The notes: generated by a model not told the origin, from the sequence alone. A DNA stretch of 7,355 nt from Candidatus Methanogaster sp. UBA203 (GCA_002503595.1 DASC01000168.1:2295-9649), one strand, 5' to 3'. Positions 1 through 6,764 are shown, counted from the first letter of the stretch. Made by a program: numbers and translations.

Positions 1-1023
1 GTCATCGTGAAAGCATCGGCAGGCGGTGGCGGGATCGGTATGAAGATCGCAAACAACGCTGGCGAATTGCGTGACGCCATCGATTCGACTCAGGCAGTGG
101 CTGAATCGGTGTTTGGCGATGCCACCATATTTATGGAGAAATACCTGCACCAGCCAAGACATATCGAGTTCCAGATCCTTGCGGATTCTCACGGGAATAC
201 GATCCACTTAAACGAGAGGGAGTGTTCGATACAGCGGCGTCACCAGAAACTGATCGAAGAGTCACCATCGCCGGTCATGACCCCGGAACTCAGGGAAGAG
301 ATGGGCAGAACGGCAATTGAGTCGGCAGAGGCGTTTGATTACACCAATGCAGGGACTGTGGAGTTCATCTACTCTGACGGGGATTTCTACTTCCTCGAGA
401 TGAATACGAGACTGCAGGTGGAACATCCGATAACCGAGCGGGTGACCGGGATCGATATCGTGAGGAGGCAGATAAGAATCGCAGCAGGCGAGGAACTGGA
501 TCGCAGGCAGGAGGATATCACCATCAACGGATGGGCGATCGAGTGCAGGATCAATGCCGAAGACCCGATGAACGATTTTGCACCATCACCGGGAAGAATC
601 GTGCGGTACAGGTCGTCAGGAGGTCCCGGGATACGGGTGGACAGCGGAGTCCACACTGGGTACACGATCTCCCCGTACTACGACTCGATGGTATCCAAAC
701 TGATAGCATGGGGTGAAGACCGGACCGAAGCTATAGAACGGATGCGCCGGGCACTGTACGAGTACGTCATCATCGGAGTGACAACAAACATCCCGTTTCA
801 CAAGGCGGTACTCGGAAACCCGCACTTCATAAGAGCCGAACTATCGACACACTTCATCGATGACTTTGACGTACTGACAGAGGTTGCCAGTGTGGTTGAA
901 CAGGAGAAAGTGAAGGGAGCGACCCTTGCTTCTGCCATAAGTGCGGATGACCGGAAGGTTGCGGCGATAACCGCTGCTGTGCAGACATACATGGGTAGTT
1001 CTACTCAAATAGCGGACAATTAA
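1..1023 (+). CDS. pycA: Pyruvate carboxylase subunit A (biotin carboxylase subunit), 5'-truncated by the window
   Basis: The ATP-dependent biotin carboxylase subunit carboxylates the biotin of its partner PycB, which then makes oxaloacetate from pyruvate in the cytoplasm. The reading frame is open from base 1, so the gene starts upstream; a GTG at base 7 is internal. The fragment encodes 340 residues. Near its start it has the ATP-grasp lysine and glycine-rich loop (KASAGGGGIGM), then EKYLHQPRHIEFQ, NERECSIQRRHQK, and the metal/catalytic segment FLEMNTRLQVEHPITE at about residues 132-147, followed by the biotin carboxylase C-terminal domain (GWAIECRINAEDP). About 155 N-terminal residues are missing compared with E. 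coli AccC. The C-terminus is complete and ends 2 bases before birA, implying co-transcription. Acetyl/propionyl-CoA carboxylase biotin carboxylases are close relatives; I prefer PycA because of the archaeal context and the birA neighbour. Confidence 0.9.
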   Translation, partial: VIVKASAGGGGIGMKIANNAGELRDAIDSTQAVAESVFGDATIFMEKYLHQPRHIEFQILADSHGNTIHLNERECSIQRRHQKLIEESPSPVMTPELREEMGRTAIESAEAFDYTNAGTVEFIYSDGDFYFLEMNTRLQVEHPITERVTGIDIVRRQIRIAAGEELDRRQEDITINGWAIECRINAEDPMNDFAPSPGRIVRYRSSGGPGIRVDSGVHTGYTISPYYDSMVSKLIAWGEDRTEAIERMRRALYEYVIIGVTTNIPFHKAVLGNPHFIRAELSTHFIDDFDVLTEVASVVEQEKVKGATLASAISADDRKVAAITAAVQTYMGSSTQIADN

Positions 1024-1025
1024 TC

Positions 1026-1991
1026 ATGAAAACAGAACAAAAAATCCTGGAAATGCTAAAAGAAAATCCTGAAGAGTTTGTTTCAGGCGAAGAGATATCA
1101 GAGGCTTTAAACATCTCGCGGACGATGGTCTGGAAGCATATCAATGCACTGCGGGACTGTGGGTATACAATCGAATCGGTAACGGGCAAGGGTTACATGC
1201 TCAAAGGCATTCCTGACCTGCTCCTGCCTGCTGAAATCGAAAAAGGGCTCAGAACAGAGTTTGTTGGCAGGCAGATACATCATTTCGATGAACTGGACTC
1301 CACCAATTTGAGAGCCAAAAAGATCGCCGCAGATAGCCCAAACGGAACCGTCGTTATTGCGGAGGAACAGTTCGAAGGCAGGGGCAGGACGGGTAGTGTG
1401 TGGGCATCTCCGCCCGGCGGGATATATCTCTCGATCATCCTGAAGCCGGAGATCCCTCCTGACCATCTCCACAGACTGACGCTTGTTACAGGAGTTGCGG
1501 CTGTCGAAGTCTTAAATGAACTTGGGCTTAATGCAGAGATAAAGTGGCCCAACGACATACTCATAAACGAGAAGAAGGTTTGCGGCATCTTAACCGAGAT
1601 CGATGCAGAGGCGGACGCTGTGAATTACGTGATCATCGGAATCGGGGTCAATGCCAATACAAAACTCGATGCGCTCCCTCCGATCACAATGCTGCAGGCA
1701 ACGTCTCTTATGGAAGAGGCGGGGCGGGTTGTGGACCGGATAGCGATCACGCAGAGGTTTCTGGAGTGCTTCGAGCAGTATTACGTAACCTTCTCCAAGG
1801 GCGGTTTCCCTTCAATCCTGAAACACTGGAAGGAGCATTCGTCCACGATCGGGCGGAGGGTTAAGATCGTAACAAGGTTCAGGACAATCGTTGGTGAAGC
1901 GGTCGGCGTCGACCACGACGGGGCATTGATCGTGGAACTGGACGACGGAACAGTCGAGAAGGAGATTACTGGTACGTGCTTCCATCTGTGA
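1026..1991 (+). CDS. birA: Bifunctional biotin protein ligase / biotin operon repressor (BirA)
   Basis: This enzyme activates biotin with ATP to biotinyl-5'-AMP and transfers it to a lysine of a biotin carrier domain, here presumably PycB. At 321 aa it matches the usual length of the HTH-containing form. Residues 1-60 are a winged helix-turn-helix (LNISRTMVWKHINALRDCGY, then wing GKGYML). The catalytic domain has the biotin loop GRGRTGSVW (118-126), the KWPND motif (173-177) and KKVCGILTE (183-191). Residues ~272-321 form the small C-terminal beta domain (TIGRRVKIV...GALIVELDDGTV). The ATG lies 2 bases after the pycA stop with only a weak Shine-Dalgarno, so translation may depend on pycA. The HTH suggests it could also sense biotinyl-AMP and regulate transcription, but I found no operator in the window. 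A pycA-bpl pairing makes PycB the obvious substrate. Confidence 0.95.
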   Translation: MKTEQKILEMLKENPEEFVSGEEISEALNISRTMVWKHINALRDCGYTIESVTGKGYMLKGIPDLLLPAEIEKGLRTEFVGRQIHHFDELDSTNLRAKKIAADSPNGTVVIAEEQFEGRGRTGSVWASPPGGIYLSIILKPEIPPDHLHRLTLVTGVAAVEVLNELGLNAEIKWPNDILINEKKVCGILTEIDAEADAVNYVIIGIGVNANTKLDALPPITMLQATSLMEEAGRVVDRIAITQRFLECFEQYYVTFSKGGFPSILKHWKEHSSTIGRRVKIVTRFRTIVGEAVGVDHDGALIVELDDGTVEKEITGTCFHL

Positions 1992-2022
1992 GCTGGCGCC
2001 AAGACCCGTCGAAACCGTCAGA

Positions 2023-2607
2023 TTAGAGTTTTTCGTGGTAGATGCGTGAGTACGCGCCAGATACGGCAGCGATCACAGCAACGTCGAACGCATACGTAAA
2101 TTTCGCACAGATCGGGATCACGATTCCCATGTTCTCCATATCAGCGCTCAAGGACTTTGTCCAGACAAGATATGGGAATGGAATATCTATCCTGACCGGG
2201 AGGACGGATGAGGTCTGGTTCAGCAGCAAGACGAAGATTACCAATGCCACAACAAAGATCAGAACGAGCCAGAGGAGTTTTCTCGATGCGAAGTTGATGA
2301 ACACCCTTGCGAGATCTTCGTTTCTGTTCATTGCAGGAAGTATTGATCCTGCTATCAGGAGCAGACCGAGATACGTGACCCCGAGCTTGAGACCGAGGCA
2401 GAACCACTCGAAGAGCGGTGAAGCTATATAGTTCCCAAAGATGAAAGTCTTCGCCTCGAAAGGGGAAGTGGCAACGACAATTGCATCGGTGCCGAGCGTC
2501 AGAGACCACCATGCTCCAAGAAACGGCAGTATCAGCGTGAGCACGCCTGCAATGGCGCCGGGTATATTCATCCTGTGAAAGTCAGGAGTTGGAGTTGCTT
2601 CAGTCAT
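2023..2607 (-). CDS. Four-helix integral membrane protein of unknown function
   Basis: I do not recognise the family. The 194-residue product has about four hydrophobic helices: near 14-36 (IPGAIAGVLTLILPFLGAWW), 68-90 (FCLGLKLGVTYLGLLLIAG), 109-129 (LLWLVLIFVVALVIFVLLL) and 160-185 (GIVIPICAKFTYAFDVAVIA), with short polar loops (NRNEDLARVFINFASRK) between helices 2 and 3. There is no signal peptidase site and no catalytic motif. Its ATG overlaps the stop of the upstream LEA2-like gene by one base (TGATG), with a GGAGG Shine-Dalgarno 9 bases before the start, so the two proteins are probably made together and may form one membrane complex. It is last in the four-gene leftward operon and converges on birA with a 31-base gap. 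The membrane location is well supported; any transport or anchoring role is a guess. Confidence 0.85.
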   Translation of the reverse strand: MTEATPTPDFHRMNIPGAIAGVLTLILPFLGAWWSLTLGTDAIVVATSPFEAKTFIFGNYIASPLFEWFCLGLKLGVTYLGLLLIAGSILPAMNRNEDLARVFINFASRKLLWLVLIFVVALVIFVLLLNQTSSVLPVRIDIPFPYLVWTKSLSADMENMGIVIPICAKFTYAFDVAVIAAVSGAYSRIYHEKL

Positions 2608-3128
2608 CAGGAGACGCCTCCGACACCCTTGGGTTGTTTTATACTGAGCTCTATTCCTGAGATGTCGAGTACCATATTCATGTTACGGACTGCCGGGTTC
2701 TTCCGGGCGTGTGGATCAGGGATCGTCCGGGCATCTGGCATCGCAGCTTCCAGATTCAGACTCGCCGAGCCCTTTGCAGGGATGGTCACTGGCTCTGGCA
2801 GCGATACCATGCCGACGCCATCGCCAACCGGGATCTCTGCTGAGAGTTCTTTCACCGTTATCGGTATGTTCAGTGGCGATTGTACCTCAAGTTTGACTCT
2901 GACGCGGTCCCCGGAGATGTCAACGTCATTAAACTTGAAAAATTCCGATCCTCCACCCGGTGCTCCGGAACCGAATTCCGTGAGTGATTTTGCAGTCTTT
3001 GCAGGGTCTTCTGCAAAGAGCGTTGCCTGCACATCCCATCCATGGGTTGCAAAGGCAGCCAGAATGCATCCGATGAGTAAAACCGCAGGAATTATCGGAA
3101 CAGCCGATCTGATGATCTTCTCGTCCAT
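2607..3128 (-). CDS. Single-pass membrane protein with LEA2/WHy-like Ig-fold domain
   Basis: The product is 173 aa. Residues ~8-28 (SAVPIIPAVLLIGCILAAFA) form a signal anchor placing the rest outside the membrane. Residues ~65-165 resemble a LEA type 2/WHy Ig fold: a pattern of VRVKLEVQSPLNIPITVKEL, then SLPEPVTIPAKGSASLNLEA, then a closing beta stretch MNMVLDISGIELSIKQP. In LEA2 proteins such an N-P-x-x-x-P/I-like turn followed by an IPA-G segment is typical; the assignment here is from pattern only. A Shine-Dalgarno GGAGG sits at 3141-3145, 12 bases from the ATG; an in-frame TGA three codons upstream fixes this as the first possible ATG. It follows the NEW3-like gene by 49 bases and overlaps the four-helix membrane protein gene by one base. 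The function is unknown; a periplasm-like or envelope-stabilising role is inference. Confidence 0.82.
   Translation of the reverse strand: MDEKIIRSAVPIIPAVLLIGCILAAFATHGWDVQATLFAEDPAKTAKSLTEFGSGAPGGGSEFFKFNDVDISGDRVRVKLEVQSPLNIPITVKELSAEIPVGDGVGMVSLPEPVTIPAKGSASLNLEAAMPDARTIPDPHARKNPAVRNMNMVLDISGIELSIKQPKGVGGVS
2610..2621 (-). promoter_or_regulatory. Shine-Dalgarno in a small hairpin at the TGATG gene junction
   Basis: The - strand reads GGAGGCGTCTCC: the GGAGG ribosome site of the four-helix membrane protein can pair its GGAG with the CTCC four bases later, a 4-bp stem with a GCGT loop. It sits inside the last codons of the LEA2-like gene, so ribosomes finishing that gene would open it. This favours translational coupling; the stem is short and its importance is inferred. 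Confidence 0.35.
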
Positions 3129-3177
3129 AAGCGTTCATAACCTCCTGTATTATTAATACTTTTCGCATCTCACCAGT

Positions 3178-3702
3178 CTACGACCTGCCACTGCCAAGAC
3201 GGTACGCAAGCAGCAGAACAGATGCTACGGCGATGGCTCCGAGACCTGGAGAATTCCTTTTTGCACGCTCTTCGCCTCGATCTGCCGGCTCTGCTACCGC
3301 ACGCTCGCCTCCGACACGCACATCGACCGTCTCCCATGTGTGCACATCGATGTCTGATCTATCCGCGATCTCGAACTGGTATATACCCGGTGCAATGTCC
3401 TCGCTCGCACGGATCGTGATCCGGTAGGTCACAGACTTTCCCATATCAACTAACTTCGCCCCACCGTTGTCAACGATCGATATGCCGTCCGGGATCGATC
3501 GGGTGTTTATATCCACGTCGGCGTACTGGGATCCTGCGTTCCTGAGCGTCACATCGAAGGATGCCTCGGATCCGGGTTCGATCTCGACTACGGGTGGCAC
3601 GCCTGTGAACATGATGCGGTCATCGGCAAAGGCTGTTCCATGGCAGCCCGGGATCAATGCGACGACCAGGATGCCGATTCCGAGTAGTGTGGTTCTGTTC
3701 AT
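3178..3702 (-). CDS. Secreted NEW3-like Ig-fold protein with PGF-CTERM-like C-terminal anchor
   Basis: The product is 174 aa and appears to be surface-displayed. Residues 1-27 are a signal peptide (MNRTTLLGIGILVVALIPGC, then GTAFA before DD). Residues ~35-130 form one Ig-like domain with NEW3/CARDB spacing: VVEIEPGSEASFDVTLRNAG, IPDGISI, a GKSVTYRITIRA strand and APGIYQFEI. A charged linker (ERAVAEPADRGEERAKR) leads to SPGLGAIAVASVLLLAYRLG near the C-terminus: a Pro-Gly motif, a short hydrophobic helix and terminal arginines, as in archaeosortase-type PGF-CTERM signals but with PGL instead of PGF. IPGC could also be a poor lipobox. An AAGGAG Shine-Dalgarno at 3711-3716 lies inside the end of the upstream dockerin-like gene, 8 bases from the ATG, and the two genes are 1 base apart. 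It probably presents an adhesive or scaffolding domain on the cell surface; the ligand is unknown. Confidence 0.87.
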   Translation of the reverse strand: MNRTTLLGIGILVVALIPGCHGTAFADDRIMFTGVPPVVEIEPGSEASFDVTLRNAGSQYADVDINTRSIPDGISIVDNGGAKLVDMGKSVTYRITIRASEDIAPGIYQFEIADRSDIDVHTWETVDVRVGGERAVAEPADRGEERAKRNSPGLGAIAVASVLLLAYRLGSGRS

Positions 3703-3703
3703 T

Positions 3704-3937
3704 CTACCATCTCCTTACAATTCCATATTCTCGAGCCGCCGCCCGCAGGATCATGAGTGCGTCAAGCGAAGTGACCGCACCATCACCGCTGACGTCTGCC
3801 GCGGGGTTTTGTGCGCCGCTGGCTGCGAGCGCCATGATCACAAGTACACGCATACACATCTTCGCTGGCAAAACAGTTCGGAATCCATCGCTCTGGTTGC
3901 ATCTGTTCACAAGAATCACATCCAATGTGCTATTCAA
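3704..3937 (-). CDS. Very small secreted protein with a single dockerin-type EF-hand loop
   Basis: The product is 77 aa from a TTG start. The TTG is chosen because GGAGG at 3946-3950 lies exactly 8 bases upstream; an in-frame TAG at 3950-3952 rules out a longer form. Alternative ATG starts at 3859 or 3853 lack a good Shine-Dalgarno. Residues ~27-47 (MCMRVLVIMALAASGAQNPA) look like a signal peptide. Residues 48-67 (DVSGDGAVTSLDALMILRAA) match one half of a type I dockerin: calcium ligands D48, S50, D52, T56 and D59, then the recognition helix. Dockerins normally have two such repeats; only one is present, and the mature peptide would be about 30 residues. It is the first gene of the leftward operon and ends 1 base before the NEW3-like gene. 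It could be a calcium-binding interaction tag, or a remnant of a larger protein. Confidence 0.65.
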   Translation of the reverse strand: MNSTLDVILVNRCNQSDGFRTVLPAKMCMRVLVIMALAASGAQNPAADVSGDGAVTSLDALMILRAAAREYGIVRRW

Positions 3938-3945
3938 ACCGACCC

Positions 3946-3950
3946 CCTCC
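3946..3950 (-). promoter_or_regulatory. Shine-Dalgarno deciding a TTG start for the dockerin-like gene
   Basis: Perfect GGAGG on the - strand, 8 bases before the TTG at 3935-3937. None of the later in-frame ATGs has a comparable site, so it favours the 77-residue form. It overlaps the TAG that closes the frame upstream. Confidence 0.6.
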
Positions 3951-3958
3951 TATAAAAA
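3951..3958 (+). promoter_or_regulatory. TATA-like element of the phosphatase-marker 16 transcript
   Basis: The + strand reads TATAAAAA in an otherwise mixed 103-base divergent spacer (3938-4040). A transcription start about 25 bases downstream would give a ~60-base leader before the ATG at 4041. I see no clear purine-rich BRE before it. On the - strand the same bases read TTTTTATA and touch the Shine-Dalgarno of the dockerin-like gene, so a - strand start driven from it would fall after the TTG codon. No convincing separate - strand promoter was found in the spacer. Confidence 0.4.
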
Positions 3959-4040
3959 CTTAACCGGATACAGTTGCAACATTACTCTTGTATGTTGACC
4001 CTCCATTTTACATGAAGCCATGACTACATACCTACCATAG

Positions 4041-5504
4041 ATGCCGCAAACTATCGCCGACCTCCCAAAACCGCAGACAATAGCACTCTTGCTGCTCGTA
4101 CTGCTCCTGTCAGGTCAGGCGTGCGCCACCACCGAGATTACGGTGCACCGTGCAGATTACGACGGCTCTGTGCTGCTTGTAATCGATGGTCTCGGCTCAG
4201 CATACTGCTATCCCGAACTTACGCCCCGTGCGCTTGACAATTCAACACTTCAAAAGGCAGACTGCGCAAACATCCTCAGAATCGCAGAGAGCGGCATGCG
4301 TGCAATCGATGTGCGTGCTCCGGTGACAAGCACGCTTCCGGGACATTCGGTCATCGTGACCGGGCGATCGGATGCAACTCCGAATACGGTTTCAGGCAGG
4401 ACGACGATCTTTGATATCGCGCACGAGAACGGCTATTTCTGTGCAGGCGTGATGGAGAACGGGGATTTTAAGGAGATGTGCGATGAACTCGATATAATCC
4501 TGCACATCCGGAAAAACTCGATCAAAAACCCTGGAATAGCCATCAATGCAAGCCTACACGGTCATGAAGACCTTTCACGAAATGTCAGCGTGCTGATGGA
4601 GGAATGGAGCAATATCACAGAGTATCTCGGCGATAAAGAGGGAGTCCCTCGATATGTTGCGTACAACCTGTGGGCGGTCGATGCATCGGATGCAGTCATA
4701 GGAAACCTGTGCGAGAGCGATGTCCCGTTTCTCTTGATCATCAACCTCGCTGCTGTCGATTCGGCAGGACACCATCTCGGAGCGTCCGGATATCTCGAGG
4801 TGGTCAATGGCACCGATGACGCGATCCTGAAGTTGTACCAGAGATGCGCCGACCACAACCTGCTCTTTGTGGTGACCGCAGATCACGGAATGGGATTTGC
4901 AACCCCTGGTGCGGCGCATGGCGGGCATGTATCCGACAAATATGCAGAGCGTCCCGAAAGCCAGCAGATCCCGCTTGTTTTTTCCGGAAGCGGGATTAAG
5001 AGGGGCGTCATCGCATCGGCAGGGCAGGAGGATATCGCACCGACCGTGCTCTGCCAGATGGGGCTTCCCGCCATCTCGTGCGACGGACGCCCGCTTCCGG
5101 TCGGCAGGTATGCGGATATGCGTGTAACGACCGGATCGGATGCGGATGTCGAGGTGAGTGGTTGCAGCGATGTCGTCAGGGGCACTTCGGATTCCGAATT
5201 TATATTCAAAGGTCTTGGTGTTGGTTGCAATTACACGATTCTGGTGACGCGGGACGGGGCGACTGTTGAGCACGAGATGTTCTTCGATTCTGCCTGTGTT
5301 GTCGATTGTTCAGTCTCCGGAAAGTTTTCGGTGGCAGCGGATACACCAGAAGATGGAGAAGAAGAGTATCCGGCAGATTCGGCAGGCGGGACCGGGACAG
5401 GCAGGGAGATGGACGCGTCTACGAAGATACTGCGCATTGCGATACCGATTATTATCATAAATCTCATCGGGATATTTTTGATCATAAAAATCATGAGGGA
5501 ATGA
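4041..5504 (+). CDS. Membrane-anchored alkaline phosphatase superfamily hydrolase (type I phosphodiesterase/NPP-like)
   Basis: The product is 487 aa and probably faces outward: a signal peptide at ~12-29 (IALLLLVLLLSGQACA) and a C-terminal helix at 463-484 followed by KIMRE. The catalytic domain (~40-355) has the two-metal superfamily layout: D49 in VLLVIDG, predicted nucleophile T98 in TSTLPGHSVIVTG, D240 and H244 in VDSAGHHLG, D281/H282 in VTADHGMG, and H293 or H296 in AAHGGHVSD, closed by EDIAPTVLCQMGLP. It should hydrolyse a phosphate mono- or diester (or sulfate/phosphonate ester); the substrate cannot be read from sequence. Residues ~362-430 look like a small beta domain, then an acidic Gly/Ser linker (DTPEDGEEEYPAD). 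An in-frame TAG just before the ATG fixes the start, although the Shine-Dalgarno is weak. Its stop lies 3 bases before the marker 16 gene, implying one transcript. Confidence 0.9.
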   Translation: MPQTIADLPKPQTIALLLLVLLLSGQACATTEITVHRADYDGSVLLVIDGLGSAYCYPELTPRALDNSTLQKADCANILRIAESGMRAIDVRAPVTSTLPGHSVIVTGRSDATPNTVSGRTTIFDIAHENGYFCAGVMENGDFKEMCDELDIILHIRKNSIKNPGIAINASLHGHEDLSRNVSVLMEEWSNITEYLGDKEGVPRYVAYNLWAVDASDAVIGNLCESDVPFLLIINLAAVDSAGHHLGASGYLEVVNGTDDAILKLYQRCADHNLLFVVTADHGMGFATPGAAHGGHVSDKYAERPESQQIPLVFSGSGIKRGVIASAGQEDIAPTVLCQMGLPAISCDGRPLPVGRYADMRVTTGSDADVEVSGCSDVVRGTSDSEFIFKGLGVGCNYTILVTRDGATVEHEMFFDSACVVDCSVSGKFSVAADTPEDGEEEYPADSAGGTGTGREMDASTKILRIAIPIIIINLIGIFLIIKIMRE

Positions 5505-5507
5505 TTC

Positions 5508-6764
5508 ATGAAAACAATCGCAGAGATCAACCGGAAGATCAAAGATGGTGACGTAACCGTCCTGACCGCAAAAGAACTCTGTGACGCGGTCCGGTCCGGA
5601 AAGTCCGTAAGCGTCGAAGATGTTGATGTCGTCACAACAGCAACGAGAGGTATCATGAGCGGGACTCTCGCTATATTATCATTTCCTGTTGCCGATCCCG
5701 GTGTCTTTTCCCGTGCAGAGCAGGTTTTCCTGAATGGCGTCCCTGCAAACGCGGGTCCCTGCCCGAACGAGCATCTCGGCATCATTGATCTGGTCGTTCA
5801 CGGAACAGCAGAGCGAGACGCTCGATACGGCGGCGGACACCTCTTTCGCGACCTGATCAGGGGCGCAGGGATTGAGGTGGCTGTGAAAGCCTCCGGTACC
5901 GGGACTGAGAATGAGACTGATGCGGAGATCACCACAACCGTCGATATCGACGACATCCCGTTCGCACGCATGTTAACGACCCGCAGCGCATACCGGAATT
6001 ACAATGCATTCGTAAATCCGGGAGAGGCGTTTTCCACGATCTTCTCTGTTGTGGATTTCAAGGGAAACTGTAGCGAAGCGATGTTTGGTGGCTGCGGGGA
6101 GATTAATCCGCTCGAAAAGGACGCGGGCACCATCGGAGTCGGGACGAGGATTCTGTTAAACGGCGCTGTCGGGTACGTGATCGGGGAAGGCACGAGAAGC
6201 ACACGCGAGCGGCGGAATCTGTCCCTGTTTGCGGATATGCATGAGATGGACGGCTCGTGCATCAGTGGTTTTGTAACCTCCGCAGGTCCCGATCTCATCA
6301 ATTCGATAGCGGTGCCGATACCGGTTCTGGATGAGGATGTCCTGTCCCGTGCATCCCGGCTCGATAGCGAGATCGAGCTTCCGGTCGTGGACATACGGAC
6401 GAGAAAGGAGATCGGAAGGACCGATTATTCGCAGGTCTGGCGTTCCGGATCCGATCCTCTGGTGACGTTTGAACCGTCTTTGTGCGTCCACTGCAGCGCC
6501 TGCAATGTGAAGTGCCCGATCGGTGCGTTCACCGGCAGCGAGGTGATCGATGATCTCTGCTGCAACTGCGGGCACTGCGCATCGGTATGTGCAGGAGGAG
6601 CGTTCGTTGCCGAGATGGGTGCGATTGTTCTGCGCGGCAGGGAGATCCCGGTTACCTTGCGCCACTCAGACCGCAGAGGCGCGATTAAGCTGGCAGATGA
6701 GCTGAAACAGAGGATTGAGCGCGGATCGTTCCTTCTGGCTGAACCTGCGCAGAGGTTCGAGTGA
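5508..6764 (+). CDS. Methanogenesis marker 16 metalloprotein (HcyBio/DUF39 domain plus two [4Fe-4S] motifs)
   Basis: The product is 418 aa and cytoplasmic. Residues ~1-310 are the HcyBio (DUF39) domain: TIAEINRKIKDGDVTVLTA, VDVVTTATRGIMSG, NGVPANAGPCPNEHLG, YGGGHLFRDLI and the glycine-rich FGGCGEINP. Residues 320-366 carry two ferredoxin motifs: C326, C329, C332, C336 followed by Pro, and C351, C354, C357, C361. This domain order is that of the marker 16 family, described as restricted to methanogenic archaea. The related DUF39 protein of Methanosarcina acts with a ferredoxin partner in making homocysteine from aspartate semialdehyde; here the iron-sulfur part is fused, so a sulfur-transfer reaction is plausible but not demonstrated. 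C85, C188 and C196 are candidate reactive cysteines. GAGGG at 5495-5499 is 8 bases before the ATG, inside the end of the phosphatase gene. The gene appears intact. Confidence 0.92.
   Translation: MKTIAEINRKIKDGDVTVLTAKELCDAVRSGKSVSVEDVDVVTTATRGIMSGTLAILSFPVADPGVFSRAEQVFLNGVPANAGPCPNEHLGIIDLVVHGTAERDARYGGGHLFRDLIRGAGIEVAVKASGTGTENETDAEITTTVDIDDIPFARMLTTRSAYRNYNAFVNPGEAFSTIFSVVDFKGNCSEAMFGGCGEINPLEKDAGTIGVGTRILLNGAVGYVIGEGTRSTRERRNLSLFADMHEMDGSCISGFVTSAGPDLINSIAVPIPVLDEDVLSRASRLDSEIELPVVDIRTRKEIGRTDYSQVWRSGSDPLVTFEPSLCVHCSACNVKCPIGAFTGSEVIDDLCCNCGHCASVCAGGAFVAEMGAIVLRGREIPVTLRHSDRRGAIKLADELKQRIERGSFLLAEPAQRFE

Noticed and set aside
1992..2022. Possible terminator or regulatory hairpin between birA and the convergent membrane protein gene
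   Set aside because: Only a 6-base GGCGCC palindrome and no T tract; too little to call.
2042..2431. 129-codon + strand open frame opposite the four-helix membrane protein
   Set aside because: Composition is that of an antisense copy of hydrophobic codons; no ribosome site or domain, and it would start 50 bases after birA without a promoter.
2575..3156. 193-codon + strand open frame covering the LEA2-like gene
   Set aside because: Longer than the - strand gene but Ser/Pro-rich like a typical antisense shadow. The - strand frame has a signal anchor, an Ig-fold pattern, a GGAGG site and a TGATG junction with the next gene.
2929..3168. 79-codon - strand frame beginning MRKVLIIQEV between the NEW3-like and LEA2-like genes
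   Set aside because: The opening looks protein-like by chance, but the frame then runs out of phase through the LEA2-like gene with Cys/Arg-rich sequence and lacks a good Shine-Dalgarno.
3467..3955. 162-codon + strand open frame over the NEW3-like and dockerin-like genes
   Set aside because: No recognisable motif. The - strand frames show signal peptides, an Ig-domain pattern and a calcium loop with correctly placed Shine-Dalgarno sites.
4575..5273. 232-codon - strand open frame inside the phosphatase gene
   Set aside because: Arg/His/Asp-rich with no domain or ribosome site; the + strand frame carries all metal-binding motifs of a known superfamily.
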